Shown here: positions 8,789 to 16,997 of the stretch, in pieces | Position numbering within the stretch: the first letter of the stretch is position 1 | Layout of the letters: the number at the start of each line of letters is the position of its first letter | Assembly: GCF_022829465.1 (NCBI RefSeq) | Contig: NZ_JAKSXZ010000050.1 | Location: forward strand, 40,609 to 104,608 | Reading direction: 5' to 3' | Source: Methylobacterium sp. J-067 | GTDB lineage: Bacteria > Pseudomonadota > Alphaproteobacteria > Rhizobiales > Beijerinckiaceae | Length of the DNA: 64,000 bases | Translations under genes and position numbers: made by a program | Notes under the pieces: model-generated | What the model was told of the DNA's origin: nothing | Databases searched by the model: none | The model's input: the letters and a program-made list of their open reading frames with translations, nothing else

Positions 8789-8801
8789 GTTTCACATTAA
8801 T
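8779..8801. promoter_or_regulatory. Operator candidate of the sugar-acid regulon, copy 1 (aldolase promoter)
   Basis: ATTGATGC, seven bases, then ACATTAAT. This is an inverted repeat 130 bp upstream of the GarL-type aldolase ATG. Two better copies with the same arm length and spacing lie at 15753-15775 and 18477-18499, ahead of the other two transcription units of the same pathway. This copy matches 6 of 8 bases in its right arm. The regulator is not obvious within the window. Confidence 0.55.
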
Positions 8802-8930
8802 CAATCCAATTTTGGCGTTTGACCGAATACATCTCTCCATTCACGCTCGTCCGAGCAATGGCCGCATCGGGGGAGCCCCTGAAAGAATGGCCAGGCGCGA
8901 ATTGCGCGACATCGTGGAGAGAAACAGACG

Positions 8931-9701
8931 ATGATCCAGTGGAGGAACACGCTCAAGGGAGCTCTGCAGGCCGGCGAGCAGCAGATCGGTCTCTGGTGCA
9001 GCTTGGCCAACACCATTTCCACTGAGGTCGTCGCGGGGGCGGGGTTCGATTGGCTGCTCCTCGATATGGAGCATTCGCCGAACGACCTGCGGGATGTCTA
9101 CAGCCAGCTTCAGGTCATGACCGGCGAGGGCACCCAGCCCATGGTGCGGGTGCCGAGCGCCGACCCGATCGTCATCAAGCGGATCCTCGACGCGGGCGCC
9201 CAGTCGCTCCTGATCCCGAACGTCGACGATGCCGAGCAGGCCCGCATCGCCGTGGCGGCCACCCGCTACGCACCGCGCGGCGTGCGCGGCTTCTCTCAAT
9301 CGCCCCGGGCCGCCCGGTTCGGGCGCATCCCGGATTACCACGCGACGTGTGAGGCCGAACTCCTCGTGGCCGTTCAGGTCGAGTCGCGCCACGCGCTCGA
9401 CAATCTCGAGCAGATCGCAGCGGTGGACGGCGTCGACTGCGTCTTCATCGGGCCCGGCGACCTCTCGATGAGCCTCGGCTATCTCGGCCAGCAGAATCAC
9501 CCCGAGATCGTCCGCATCATCGAAGAGACGATCCGGCGCATCGTGCGCACGGGCAAGGTCGCCGGCATCCTGACCGCCAACGAGGACCTGGCCCGGCGCT
9601 ACATCGCGGCGGGCACGCGCCTCACGGCGGTCGGCTCGGATGCAGGTCTCCTGGCCCGCGCCTCGGAGGCCCTGGCGGCCCGGTTCAAGGATGACGCCTG
9701 A
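8931..9701 (+). CDS. garL: HpcH/HpaI-family aldolase, 2-dehydro-3-deoxyglucarate aldolase type
   Basis: A 256-residue class II aldolase of the GarL/HpaI family. It would split 5-keto-4-deoxy-D-glucarate (or its 2-keto isomer) into pyruvate and tartronate semialdehyde. Visible features are the LLLDMEHSPND loop with catalytic-type His48, the metal-ligand Glu in VQVES and Asp in IGPGDLS, and a closing AVGSD segment, all collinear with E. coli GarL. The reductase that consumes tartronate semialdehyde is 27 bases downstream, supporting the sugar-acid role over HpaI-type aromatic breakdown. Translation starts at the ATG at 8931. Confidence 0.88.
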   Translation: MIQWRNTLKGALQAGEQQIGLWCSLANTISTEVVAGAGFDWLLLDMEHSPNDLRDVYSQLQVMTGEGTQPMVRVPSADPIVIKRILDAGAQSLLIPNVDDAEQARIAVAATRYAPRGVRGFSQSPRAARFGRIPDYHATCEAELLVAVQVESRHALDNLEQIAAVDGVDCVFIGPGDLSMSLGYLGQQNHPEIVRIIEETIRRIVRTGKVAGILTANEDLARRYIAAGTRLTAVGSDAGLLARASEALAARFKDDA

Positions 9702-9728
9702 CCCGGCGCAACGAAGAGGACGACGCGC

Positions 9729-10628
9729 ATGAAGATCGGATTTATCGGGCTCGGCATCATGGGCCGCCCCATGGCGGCGAACCTGATGAAGGCTGGCCAC
9801 GACCTCTTCCTGAAATCCGGATCGAAACCGGTGGCGGAGGATCTGGTCTCGGCCGGCGGCCGCGTCTGCGAGAGCGCCCGCGCCGTGGCCGAGCAGGCCG
9901 ACGTGATCATCACGATGGTGCCGGACACGCCGCAGGTCGAGGCGGTGCTGTTCGGTCCCGCCGGTGTCGCAGAGGGCCTGAGCCCCGGCAAGCTGGTGAT
10001 CGACATGAGTTCGATCTCGCCGATCGCCACCAAGGACCTCGCCCGCCGCATCAACGAACGCGGCTGCGACTACCTCGATGCACCGGTCTCGGGCGGCGAG
10101 GTCGGGGCGAGGGCCGCCTCGCTCACCATCATGGTCGGCGGGCCCGAGGCCGCCTTCGCGCGGGCGATGCCGCTGTTCGAGGCGATGGGCAAGACCATCA
10201 CCCTCGTCGGCGGGAACGGCGACGGCCAGACCACCAAGGTGGCCAACCAGATCATCGTCGCGCTGAACATCGAGGCCGTGGCCGAGGCGCTGGTCTTCGC
10301 CGCGAAGGCCGGAGCCGACCCGGCCCGCGTGCGCCAGGCCCTCATGGGGGGGTTCGCCGCGTCTCGCGTCCTCGAGGTGCACGGCGAACGCATGGTCAAG
10401 GGCACCTTCGACCCGGGCTTCCGGATCGAACTGCACCAGAAGGACCTGAACCTCGCGCTTCAGGGCGCCCGGACGCTCGGCGTGCCGCTGCCCAACACGG
10501 CGACCGCGCAGGAGCTCTTCAACACCTGCGCGGCGCAGGGCGGCCAGGGGTGGGACCATTCCGCGATGGTCCGGGCCCTGGAGCTCATGGCGAACCGCAC
10601 CCTGGCCGGCCCGCCCGCGGTCGCCTGA
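9729..10628 (+). CDS. garR: 2-hydroxy-3-oxopropionate (tartronate semialdehyde) reductase
   Basis: A 299-residue beta-hydroxyacid dehydrogenase that reduces tartronate semialdehyde to D-glycerate with NAD(P)H. The N-terminal GLGIMGRPMAANL is the dinucleotide loop, DAPVSGGEVGA is the substrate-binding loop at about residues 118-128, and the catalytic Lys lies in KVANQIIVALN at about 173. Length and motif order match GarR/GlxR. It directly follows the aldolase that makes its substrate, as in the galactarate pathway. It ends 14 bases from the convergent ABC transporter gene. Confidence 0.92.
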   Translation: MKIGFIGLGIMGRPMAANLMKAGHDLFLKSGSKPVAEDLVSAGGRVCESARAVAEQADVIITMVPDTPQVEAVLFGPAGVAEGLSPGKLVIDMSSISPIATKDLARRINERGCDYLDAPVSGGEVGARAASLTIMVGGPEAAFARAMPLFEAMGKTITLVGGNGDGQTTKVANQIIVALNIEAVAEALVFAAKAGADPARVRQALMGGFAASRVLEVHGERMVKGTFDPGFRIELHQKDLNLALQGARTLGVPLPNTATAQELFNTCAAQGGQGWDHSAMVRALELMANRTLAGPPAVA

Positions 10629-10642
10629 CCCCGCCGGGGAAC

Positions 10643-11737
10643 TCAGTGTTCCAGCAGGATGCAATGGTCCGGGTCGGCCGACAGCGAGGCCGCCTGACCC
10701 TCCGACCAGGGTTGCATGCCGGTCTGGCGGACGACCAATTCACGGCCGCCCCACTCCACATGAACCTGGGTGAGGTCGCCCAGGAAGATGGCCCGCTTCA
10801 CCGTCACCGGCCACACGTTCGTCTCATGCGCCGGGGCCTGCGGCGTCAGCTTGAGATGGACCGTCCGGACGGAGAAGCTCGGCCGGTCGCCGACGGCGCG
10901 GCCGTGGGCCGATCCGTGGATGAGGTGGCCGCCCGGGGTCTCCAGGGCGATCGCGTCGCCCCGGGTCAGGTCCGGCCTGATCCGGCCCTGGATGAGGTTG
11001 GCCGAACCGACGAAGTCGGCGACGAACTCGGTGCGCGGATAATTGTAGATCTCGGAGGGCGGGCCGCTCTGCTCGATCTGCCCGGCGCGCATCACGACGA
11101 TCTTGTCGGACATCGCGAGCGCCTCCTCCAGGTCGTGCGTGACGTAGAGCGAGGTGACGCCGAGGCGGTGCTGAAGCTCGCGCAGCTCGATGCGCATGTC
11201 GCCCCGCAGCTTCGCGTCGAGGTTCGACAGCGGCTCGTCGAACAGCAGGACCGACGGCGAGAAGGCGCAGGCCCGCGCCAGCGCCACCCGCTGCTGCTGC
11301 CCGCCCGAGAGCTGCGAGGCGTGGCGGTCGGCGTACGGCCCCATCTGGACGAGGTCGAGGGCGGCGCCCACCCGCTCGCGGATCTCGGCCGCCCCCTTCT
11401 GGCGCACGCGCAGGCCGTACGCGACGTTCTCGAAGACCGTCATGTGCGGCCAGATCGCGTAGGACTGGAACACCATCGACAGCCCCCGCGCCTCGGCGGG
11501 AACGTCGATGCCGCGCGCCCCGTCGTAGACGGTGCGGCCGCCGATGCGGATCGCGCCCGCGCTCGGCTTCTCCAGCCCCGCGACCGCGCGCAGCGTCGTC
11601 GTCTTGCCGCAGCCCGAGGGCCCGAGCAGCGTGAGCTGCTGGCCGGCGGCGACCGTGAAGCTGACCGGACCGACCGCAGCCACCGCGCCGTAGCGGATGA
11701 CAAGGTCCTCGACCTCGATGTGCTGTCCCGGGCTCAT
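10643..11737 (-). CDS. ABC transporter ATP-binding protein, Fbp/Pot family
   Basis: A 364-residue ATPase. The Walker A is GPSGCGKTT, the signature is LSGGQQQRVALARA, and the Walker B is VLLFDEPLSNLD followed by the switch histidine in VTHDLEEAL. A C-terminal TOBE-type extension (about 240-364) fits the CysA/PotA/FbpC class. It powers import through the permease whose stop codon lies one base upstream. Annotation pipelines usually call this type an iron(III) or spermidine system. Here the neighbours argue for a sugar-acid or related anionic substrate, which is an inference. Confidence 0.9.
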   Translation of the reverse strand: MSPGQHIEVEDLVIRYGAVAAVGPVSFTVAAGQQLTLLGPSGCGKTTTLRAVAGLEKPSAGAIRIGGRTVYDGARGIDVPAEARGLSMVFQSYAIWPHMTVFENVAYGLRVRQKGAAEIRERVGAALDLVQMGPYADRHASQLSGGQQQRVALARACAFSPSVLLFDEPLSNLDAKLRGDMRIELRELQHRLGVTSLYVTHDLEEALAMSDKIVVMRAGQIEQSGPPSEIYNYPRTEFVADFVGSANLIQGRIRPDLTRGDAIALETPGGHLIHGSAHGRAVGDRPSFSVRTVHLKLTPQAPAHETNVWPVTVKRAIFLGDLTQVHVEWGGRELVVRQTGMQPWSEGQAASLSADPDHCILLEH

Positions 11738-11738
11738 G

Positions 11739-13460
11739 CTAGGCTCCGATCCGCCCGTAGCGGCGGGTGATGGCGAGGAAGACGAGCATCGCGACCCCGA
11801 CGAAGGCGGTCTGGATCAGCGCCATCGCCGCGGTGAGTTCACTCGAGGAGGAGAAGAACGCCTCCACGATGGCGGGGGTCAGCACCTTCGAATCGGGCCC
11901 CATCAGCAGGATCGAGGCGCCGAGCTCCCGCACGCTCGCCACGAAGATGAGCAGCCAGGCGGCGAACAGGCCGGGCTTCAGGAGCGGCATGGTGATGGTG
12001 CGCAGCCGCTGGCCCCAGCTCGCACCGCACACCTCGCCACATTCCTCCAGGCTCTTGTCGAGCTGGACCAGCACGCCGCTGATCGCCCGCACGCCGAGCG
12101 GCAGGAACACGGTGAGATAGGCGATCAGCAGGATCCAGATCGTGCCGTAGACCGGTATCGGGAACACCAGCCACGCCCACATCATGCCGAAGGCGAAGAC
12201 CAGCCGCGGCACCGCCTGCGGGAACATCACGATGTATTCGAGCATGCCCCGCCCCGCGAGGCGGGAGCGCTGGATCAGCCATGCGAGCAGCCCTGTCACG
12301 ACGACACCGATCGTCGCGGTCAGCACGCCGAGGAACAGGCTGTTCCAGATCGCCTGCCGCACGGCGTTGAGCGAGAGCGCGGTGCGGTAATGCTCCAGGG
12401 TGAAGTTGTCGGCCGAGGGCAGCGCCACCGCGAGCCGCTGGACCGAGGCGTAGCCCAGCGTCGCGATCGGCAGGACGACCGAGAGGACGACATAGGCGAT
12501 GCACAGCGCGAACAGCGCCCAGCGCAGGCCCCCGACATCCATCGGGCGCGGCCGGAAGGCCTTGCCGGTCACGGTCACGTAGCTGCGGCCGCGGGTGACA
12601 CGCCGGTAGGCATAGAGCATCGCGAACATCACGACGAACAGCGACACGCCCATGGCGGCGGCGAGCGGCAGCTTCGGGGGGTATTGGGAGACGAGCTGAT
12701 AGATCGCCGTGGTGATCACGTAGAAGCGGTTCGGCGTCCCGAGCACCAGCGCGGCCGCGAACGACCCGAGCATCTCGGCGAAGACGAAGAGCGCGGCCCC
12801 GAGCACGCCGGGGGCGACGAGCGGCAGGGTTACCTTCAGCATGGTGCGCAGCCGGCTCCCGCCGAGGATCTGGCTCGCCTCCTCCAGCGACGGATCCATC
12901 GACTTCATCACGGCGCTGATCATCACGAAGGCGACGGAGCCCTCGAACAGCGCCATCACCCAGGCGATCCCGACGGGCCCCGTGATGTCGACGATCGCCC
13001 CGCCGCCGCCCAGCGCACGCCAGATCTGGTTGATGAACCCGCTCTCGGGCGCGCCGAGGAAGTTCCAGGCCAGCGCGCCGAGCAGCGGCGTGACGTAATA
13101 GGGCACCGCCATCAGCTGCTCCAGCGTGCCGCGGAAGGGCACGTTGGTGCGCGTCAGGATCCAGGCGAACAGGAAGCCGAACACCATCGCCATCGCCGTC
13201 GCGGCGAAGGCGACGACGAGGGTGTTGAGCATCACCTCCCAGTAGTTCGGGAGCAGCGCGTAATTGTCGAGGCCGTAGGCGGTCGGCGGCCGCACGTTCG
13301 GGTCGCCGACGTCCAGGGAGGCCTGGATCAGGTAGTAGATCGGGTAGAGCACGCACAGCGCGGCGGTGATCGCCACGGCATAGCCGACGACCTTCTGCGT
13401 CGGGAAATGCCGGCGGTGCGCGACCATCGGCAGGGGCGGGGCGTCCGTAAGCGCGGTCAT
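11739..13460 (-). CDS. ABC transporter permease, two fused inner-membrane domains (FbpB type)
   Basis: A 573-residue inner-membrane protein with about twelve transmembrane helices in two homologous halves. Each half carries the EAA loop that docks to the ATPase (EEASQILGGSRLRTMLKV in the first, EECGEVCGASWGQRLRTI in the second). Fusion of two permease domains is normal for the FbpB/ThiP class. It sits between the solute-binding protein (10 bases upstream) and the ATPase, forming one importer operon. Confidence 0.92.
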   Translation of the reverse strand: MTALTDAPPLPMVAHRRHFPTQKVVGYAVAITAALCVLYPIYYLIQASLDVGDPNVRPPTAYGLDNYALLPNYWEVMLNTLVVAFAATAMAMVFGFLFAWILTRTNVPFRGTLEQLMAVPYYVTPLLGALAWNFLGAPESGFINQIWRALGGGGAIVDITGPVGIAWVMALFEGSVAFVMISAVMKSMDPSLEEASQILGGSRLRTMLKVTLPLVAPGVLGAALFVFAEMLGSFAAALVLGTPNRFYVITTAIYQLVSQYPPKLPLAAAMGVSLFVVMFAMLYAYRRVTRGRSYVTVTGKAFRPRPMDVGGLRWALFALCIAYVVLSVVLPIATLGYASVQRLAVALPSADNFTLEHYRTALSLNAVRQAIWNSLFLGVLTATIGVVVTGLLAWLIQRSRLAGRGMLEYIVMFPQAVPRLVFAFGMMWAWLVFPIPVYGTIWILLIAYLTVFLPLGVRAISGVLVQLDKSLEECGEVCGASWGQRLRTITMPLLKPGLFAAWLLIFVASVRELGASILLMGPDSKVLTPAIVEAFFSSSSELTAAMALIQTAFVGVAMLVFLAITRRYGRIGA

Positions 13461-13470
13461 GGCCGGCGGC

Positions 13471-14562
13471 TCACAGGCCCATCATCCCGTTCCATTCCTT
13501 GACGAAGGCGGAATGGGACTGGGCAAGCTTCTCGATGTCGGGAAACAGGAGCTTGTACTCGCGCAGGTTGGCCCCGCCGGGCATCGGCGGCGCGTCCCTG
13601 CGCAGGGAGGGATAATAGTAGAACGGGTTGTTCTGGTAGACGGCCTGCCCGCGCTGCGACATGAGCCAGTCCAGGAACAGGCGGGCGGCCTGCGGGTGCG
13701 GCGCCTTGGTGGCGAGGCCGGTGGCGAGCGTCGCGGTCGGCGCCCCATCCTCCGGCACCACAAACCGCACCGGAGCGCCCTTGTCCTTGGCGAGTTGGTA
13801 GCCGGCCCATTCGGCCATGCCGCAAATCTTGTCGTCGCCCTTTGCGAGTCGGTCGAAGATCTGGGCGCGGGAATCGAAGCCGCGCGGGCGCTGCTTGGCG
13901 AAGTCCTTCCAGAAGCCGTCGCCGTAGAGCCGCCGCAGCTCGTACCATTGCACGAACTGCGATCCGCTCGTCACCTGCTTGGTGCTGATCGTGCCGCGCC
14001 ACTTCGGGTCGAGCAGATCCTTCCAGCTCTTGGGCGCCTCGGCCTCGGGCACGCGGTCGGTGTTGTAGGCGATGCCGATGGGCAGCACGCCGGAATGGAA
14101 GAAGTAGCCGGGCGGATTGTCGAGCGCGGTCTCAGGATAGGCCTTCGCTTGCGGCGAGACGTAGAGCTCGAAGCCGTCCCTCTTGCGGAAGTCCATGGCG
14201 GTCGGGACTTCCGAAAACTGGATGACGTCGGCGGCGAAGCGGCCGGCTGAGCGTTCGGCCAGGAGCTTGCTGTAGAGCGCGCCGGTCTGGGCGCGCAGGT
14301 AGTTGCCCTTGATCTTCGGGAAATCGGTCGAGAAGGCCTTCATCAGCGCCGCCGCCGCAGGATCGCTGTCGTGCGTGTAGAAGAGGATCTCGCCCTCCTT
14401 CTCGGCGGCCGCGACGTCGGCGCCTGTCTCGAAGCCGTGGACCGTGGTGGTCGCGTGGCCCTGCGCCCAGGCCTGCCGCAGGAGCGCGGGCGCGAGCGGG
14501 AGGGCGAGGCCGCTGGCGAGCAGGCTGCGCCGGGACGGCCCGCCCTTCGTCAATTCCGTCAT
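13471..14562 (-). CDS. Periplasmic solute-binding protein of the Fbp-type ABC importer
   Basis: A 363-residue extracellular binding protein, family 1 (FbpA/FutA-like). The N-terminus SRRSLLASGLALPLAPALL carries a twin-arginine pair before the hydrophobic core and ends with a signal cleavage region near QAWAQG, so Tat export is possible. The EGEILFYTHDSDPAAAALM segment is the ligand-binding entry of the family. The iron-coordinating double tyrosine of true FbpA is not evident, which weakens an iron role. The second of two adjacent ATGs (14562) is better spaced from GGGAGG than the first at 14565. Confidence 0.88.
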   Translation of the reverse strand: MTELTKGGPSRRSLLASGLALPLAPALLRQAWAQGHATTTVHGFETGADVAAAEKEGEILFYTHDSDPAAAALMKAFSTDFPKIKGNYLRAQTGALYSKLLAERSAGRFAADVIQFSEVPTAMDFRKRDGFELYVSPQAKAYPETALDNPPGYFFHSGVLPIGIAYNTDRVPEAEAPKSWKDLLDPKWRGTISTKQVTSGSQFVQWYELRRLYGDGFWKDFAKQRPRGFDSRAQIFDRLAKGDDKICGMAEWAGYQLAKDKGAPVRFVVPEDGAPTATLATGLATKAPHPQAARLFLDWLMSQRGQAVYQNNPFYYYPSLRRDAPPMPGGANLREYKLLFPDIEKLAQSHSAFVKEWNGMMGL

Positions 14563-14668
14563 CATGTCCTCCCGTATCGTTGTTGTTTGGACGCCGCCTC
14601 CGGTCTTCGCCGGGGTTCGGCCCTTTGGGGTCCGCGCGGGGCGCGGCCTCGCCGACGGCCGTCTGGCC

Positions 14669-15646
14669 CTATGCGGCCGTGCGCGGCCCGGCGGTTTCCG
14701 GCACCGGCGTCAGCGGTTCCTTCCCGGCGAACCACGCGACGAGGTTGTCGACGACGAGGCGGGCCATCGCGTCCCGGGTGTGATGCGAGGCGGACCCGAT
14801 ATGGGGGAGCAGCACCGCATTGGCGCAGGCGAGCAAGGCCTCGGGCACCCGCGGCTCGTGCGCGAACACGTCGAGCCCGGCGCCCGCGATGGTGCCGTCG
14901 GCGAGCGCCCCGGCCAGGGCTGCCTCGTCGATGATCGAGCCCCGGCCGACATTCACCACGATGCCGTTCGGACCCAGGGCTTCCAGCACCGCACGCCCGA
15001 CCAGGCCGTCGGTCGCGGCCCCGCCCGGCGCCGCGATGACCAGCGTGTCGACCGCAGCGGCGAGGTCGAGCACGTCCGCGTAATAGGGGTAATCGACCTC
15101 GGGCTGGTTGCGGCGGCCGCAATAGCTGACGGGCAGGCCGAACGCCTCGACCCGGCGGGCGATCGCCTTGCCGATCCGGCCGAGCCCGAGGATGCCGACG
15201 GAACGCCCGCGCAGGCTCGCCGTGGGGGGAAAGGCGCCCGCGAGCCAGGCGCCGCTCCGCAGGAAGCGCTCCGCCTCGCCCGTCCGGCGCACGGTCGAGA
15301 GCAGGAGGGCGAGGGCGATGTCGGCGACGTCGTCGGTGAGGACATCGGGCGTGTGGGTGACGACGATGCCGCGCCGGGCCGCCTCGGCGGCGTCGATGTG
15401 GTCGTAGCCGACGCCGAAGCTCGCGACGATCTCGAGATGGGGCAGACGGTCGAAGAAGCGCGCGTCGATCGGGTCATGGCCGCCGCCGGCCGCGATGGCC
15501 CGGATCGATGCCGCCTCGCTTCCGGCCAGCCCGGAATAATCCGTATCGTTCGGGATCCGGACGGGTGTGAAATGCTGGGAAATCCCCGCATCGATCAGTG
15601 GCTTGGAGATGCCGTAATGCAGCACATGAGGCGCCGGCGAATGCAT
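14669..15646 (-). CDS. D-isomer 2-hydroxyacid dehydrogenase (glyoxylate/hydroxypyruvate reductase type)
   Basis: A 325-residue NAD(P)-dependent reductase. The cofactor loop is GILGLGRIGKAIARRVEAFG. The catalytic triad is suggested by Arg near VIAAPGG, Glu after NVGRGSIIDEAAL, and His in LLPHIGSASHHTR. Likely substrates are hydroxypyruvate or glyoxylate, which fits the glycerate produced by the GarR step. It is the first gene of a probable operon with the ABC importer (103 bases downstream) and has the shared 23-bp operator candidate 107 bp upstream. Confidence 0.87.
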   Translation of the reverse strand: MHSPAPHVLHYGISKPLIDAGISQHFTPVRIPNDTDYSGLAGSEAASIRAIAAGGGHDPIDARFFDRLPHLEIVASFGVGYDHIDAAEAARRGIVVTHTPDVLTDDVADIALALLLSTVRRTGEAERFLRSGAWLAGAFPPTASLRGRSVGILGLGRIGKAIARRVEAFGLPVSYCGRRNQPEVDYPYYADVLDLAAAVDTLVIAAPGGAATDGLVGRAVLEALGPNGIVVNVGRGSIIDEAALAGALADGTIAGAGLDVFAHEPRVPEALLACANAVLLPHIGSASHHTRDAMARLVVDNLVAWFAGKEPLTPVPETAGPRTAA

Positions 15647-15752
15647 GGCGATAACTCCCCTCCCGGCCTATCCACTTGCAGTGAGCGGATATTTGCTTTG
15701 ATGACCAAGCCAACATTGTTGCTCGATCATGTCTAGTTCAAATCTTGCATCA

Positions 15753-15775
15753 ATTGTTGCGCTTCGAGCATCAAT
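15753..15775. promoter_or_regulatory. Operator candidate of the sugar-acid regulon, copy 2 (dehydrogenase/ABC promoter)
   Basis: ATTGTTGC, seven bases, GCATCAAT; arms match 7 of 8 as an inverted repeat. It lies 107 bp upstream of the hydroxyacid dehydrogenase ATG. An additional GCATCAAT at 15747-15754 overlaps its left edge, giving three half-sites in 29 bp. Both arms are identical to copy 3. Confidence 0.65.
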
Positions 15776-15834
15776 CGCCGACGACAGGACCTGGATTGCA
15801 ACCGGGCACTGTCGTCACCGTCCTCTCGCAGCGA

Positions 15835-16965
15835 TCAGTGCAGGCTGCCGAACCCCGCCACGTCCCGCGTCCAGGCCAGCGCCTGTTCGCTGAGGCTGAT
15901 GCCGAGACCGGGGCGGGTCGGCACGAGCATCCGTCCATCTTGCAATTCCAGACGCTCGTTGAACAGCGGCTCCAGCCACTCGAAATGCTCCACCCACGGC
16001 TCCCGCTGCATCGCGGCGGCGAGGTGGATGTGCAGCTCCATCGAGAAGTGCGGGGCGATGGTCATGCCGGCGAACTCGGCGAGCGTCGCGACCCTCAGAT
16101 AGGGGGTGATGCCGCCCACGCGGGGGGCATCCGGCATCAGGAAGTCGGCGCTGTTCTGGCGGATGAAGTCCCAGTGCTCGGACACGCTCGTCAGCATTTC
16201 GCCGGTGGCGATCGGCGTGTCGAGGGCGGCGGCGAGCGCCGCGTGGCCGGCGGCGTCGTAGCAATCGAGGGGTTCCTCGATCCAGATCAGGTTGAACCGC
16301 TCGAAGATGCGGCCCATCCGCATCGCGGTCGGCCGGTCCCATTGCTGGTTGGCGTCGACCATCAGCGGGAAGGCGTCGCCGAGATGTTCGCGAACGCGGG
16401 ACACGCGCTCGATGTCGAGGGCCCAGTCCGGCTGACCGACCTTCAGCTTGATGCCGCCGATCCCCTTCTCGCGGGAGCGGTCGGTGTTCACCAGAAGCTC
16501 CTCCAGCGGGGTGTGCAGGAAGCCGCCGGAGGTGTTGTAGCAGCGCACCGAGTCGCGCTGCGCCCCGAGGAGCTTGGCCAGAGACAGGCCGGCGCGCTTC
16601 GCCTTCAGGTCCCAGAGCGCCACGTCGAAGGCGCCGATCGCCTGCACGGCGAGGCCGCTGCGCCCCACCGAGGCGCCCGCCCACGCGAGCTTGTCCCAGG
16701 CCTTGGCGATGTCGCTCGGGTCCTCGCCGAGGAGCGCCGGGGCGATCTCGCAGGCATGGGCGAACTGCCCCGGCCCGCCGGCCCGCTTCGAGTAGCTGAT
16801 CCCGAGGCCGCGATGCCCACCCTCGGTCTCGACCTCGCAGAACAGGATCGCGATCTCGGTCATCGGCTTCTGCCGGCCGGTCAGCACCTTGGCATCGCTG
16901 ATCGGGGTCTTGAGCGGCAGGTAGACCGAGCGCAGGCGGATGCCGGTGACTGTGTCCTGGGCCAT
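15835..16965 (-). CDS. L-talarate/galactarate dehydratase, enolase superfamily
   Basis: A 376-residue mandelate-racemase-type enzyme that would dehydrate galactarate (or talarate) to 5-keto-4-deoxy-D-glucarate. Visible motifs are the KLKVGQPD catalytic lysine strand, metal ligands in VDANQQW, IEEPLD and ATGEMLTS, and the catalytic His in APHFSMELHIH. The C-terminal EPWVEHFEWLEPLFNE and LELQDGRM stretches closely follow Salmonella TalrD/GalrD as I remember it. The ATG at 16965 has a GGAGG five bases before it; an open frame continues upstream but has no homology. It lies 32 bases after the MFS transporter. Confidence 0.88.
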   Translation of the reverse strand: MAQDTVTGIRLRSVYLPLKTPISDAKVLTGRQKPMTEIAILFCEVETEGGHRGLGISYSKRAGGPGQFAHACEIAPALLGEDPSDIAKAWDKLAWAGASVGRSGLAVQAIGAFDVALWDLKAKRAGLSLAKLLGAQRDSVRCYNTSGGFLHTPLEELLVNTDRSREKGIGGIKLKVGQPDWALDIERVSRVREHLGDAFPLMVDANQQWDRPTAMRMGRIFERFNLIWIEEPLDCYDAAGHAALAAALDTPIATGEMLTSVSEHWDFIRQNSADFLMPDAPRVGGITPYLRVATLAEFAGMTIAPHFSMELHIHLAAAMQREPWVEHFEWLEPLFNERLELQDGRMLVPTRPGLGISLSEQALAWTRDVAGFGSLH

Positions 16966-16997
16966 GATGTCCTCCAAAAGGGTTGGGAATGCCGCGC

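Noticed and set aside
8779..8801. Considering copy 1 of the operator as chance
   Set aside because: Kept because arm length, seven-base spacing and distance to the start match the other two copies, although its right arm is weaker.
11697..13502. Long open frames antisense to the ABC permease (over 600 codons) and similar ones antisense to many genes
   Set aside because: In GC-rich DNA the opposite strand stays open; these translations are low-complexity (His, Arg, Asp, Gln-rich) with no domains.
13471..14562. Iron(III)-binding protein as a firm name
   Set aside because: Family likeness alone supports it. The local pathway and lack of clear iron-site tyrosines point elsewhere.
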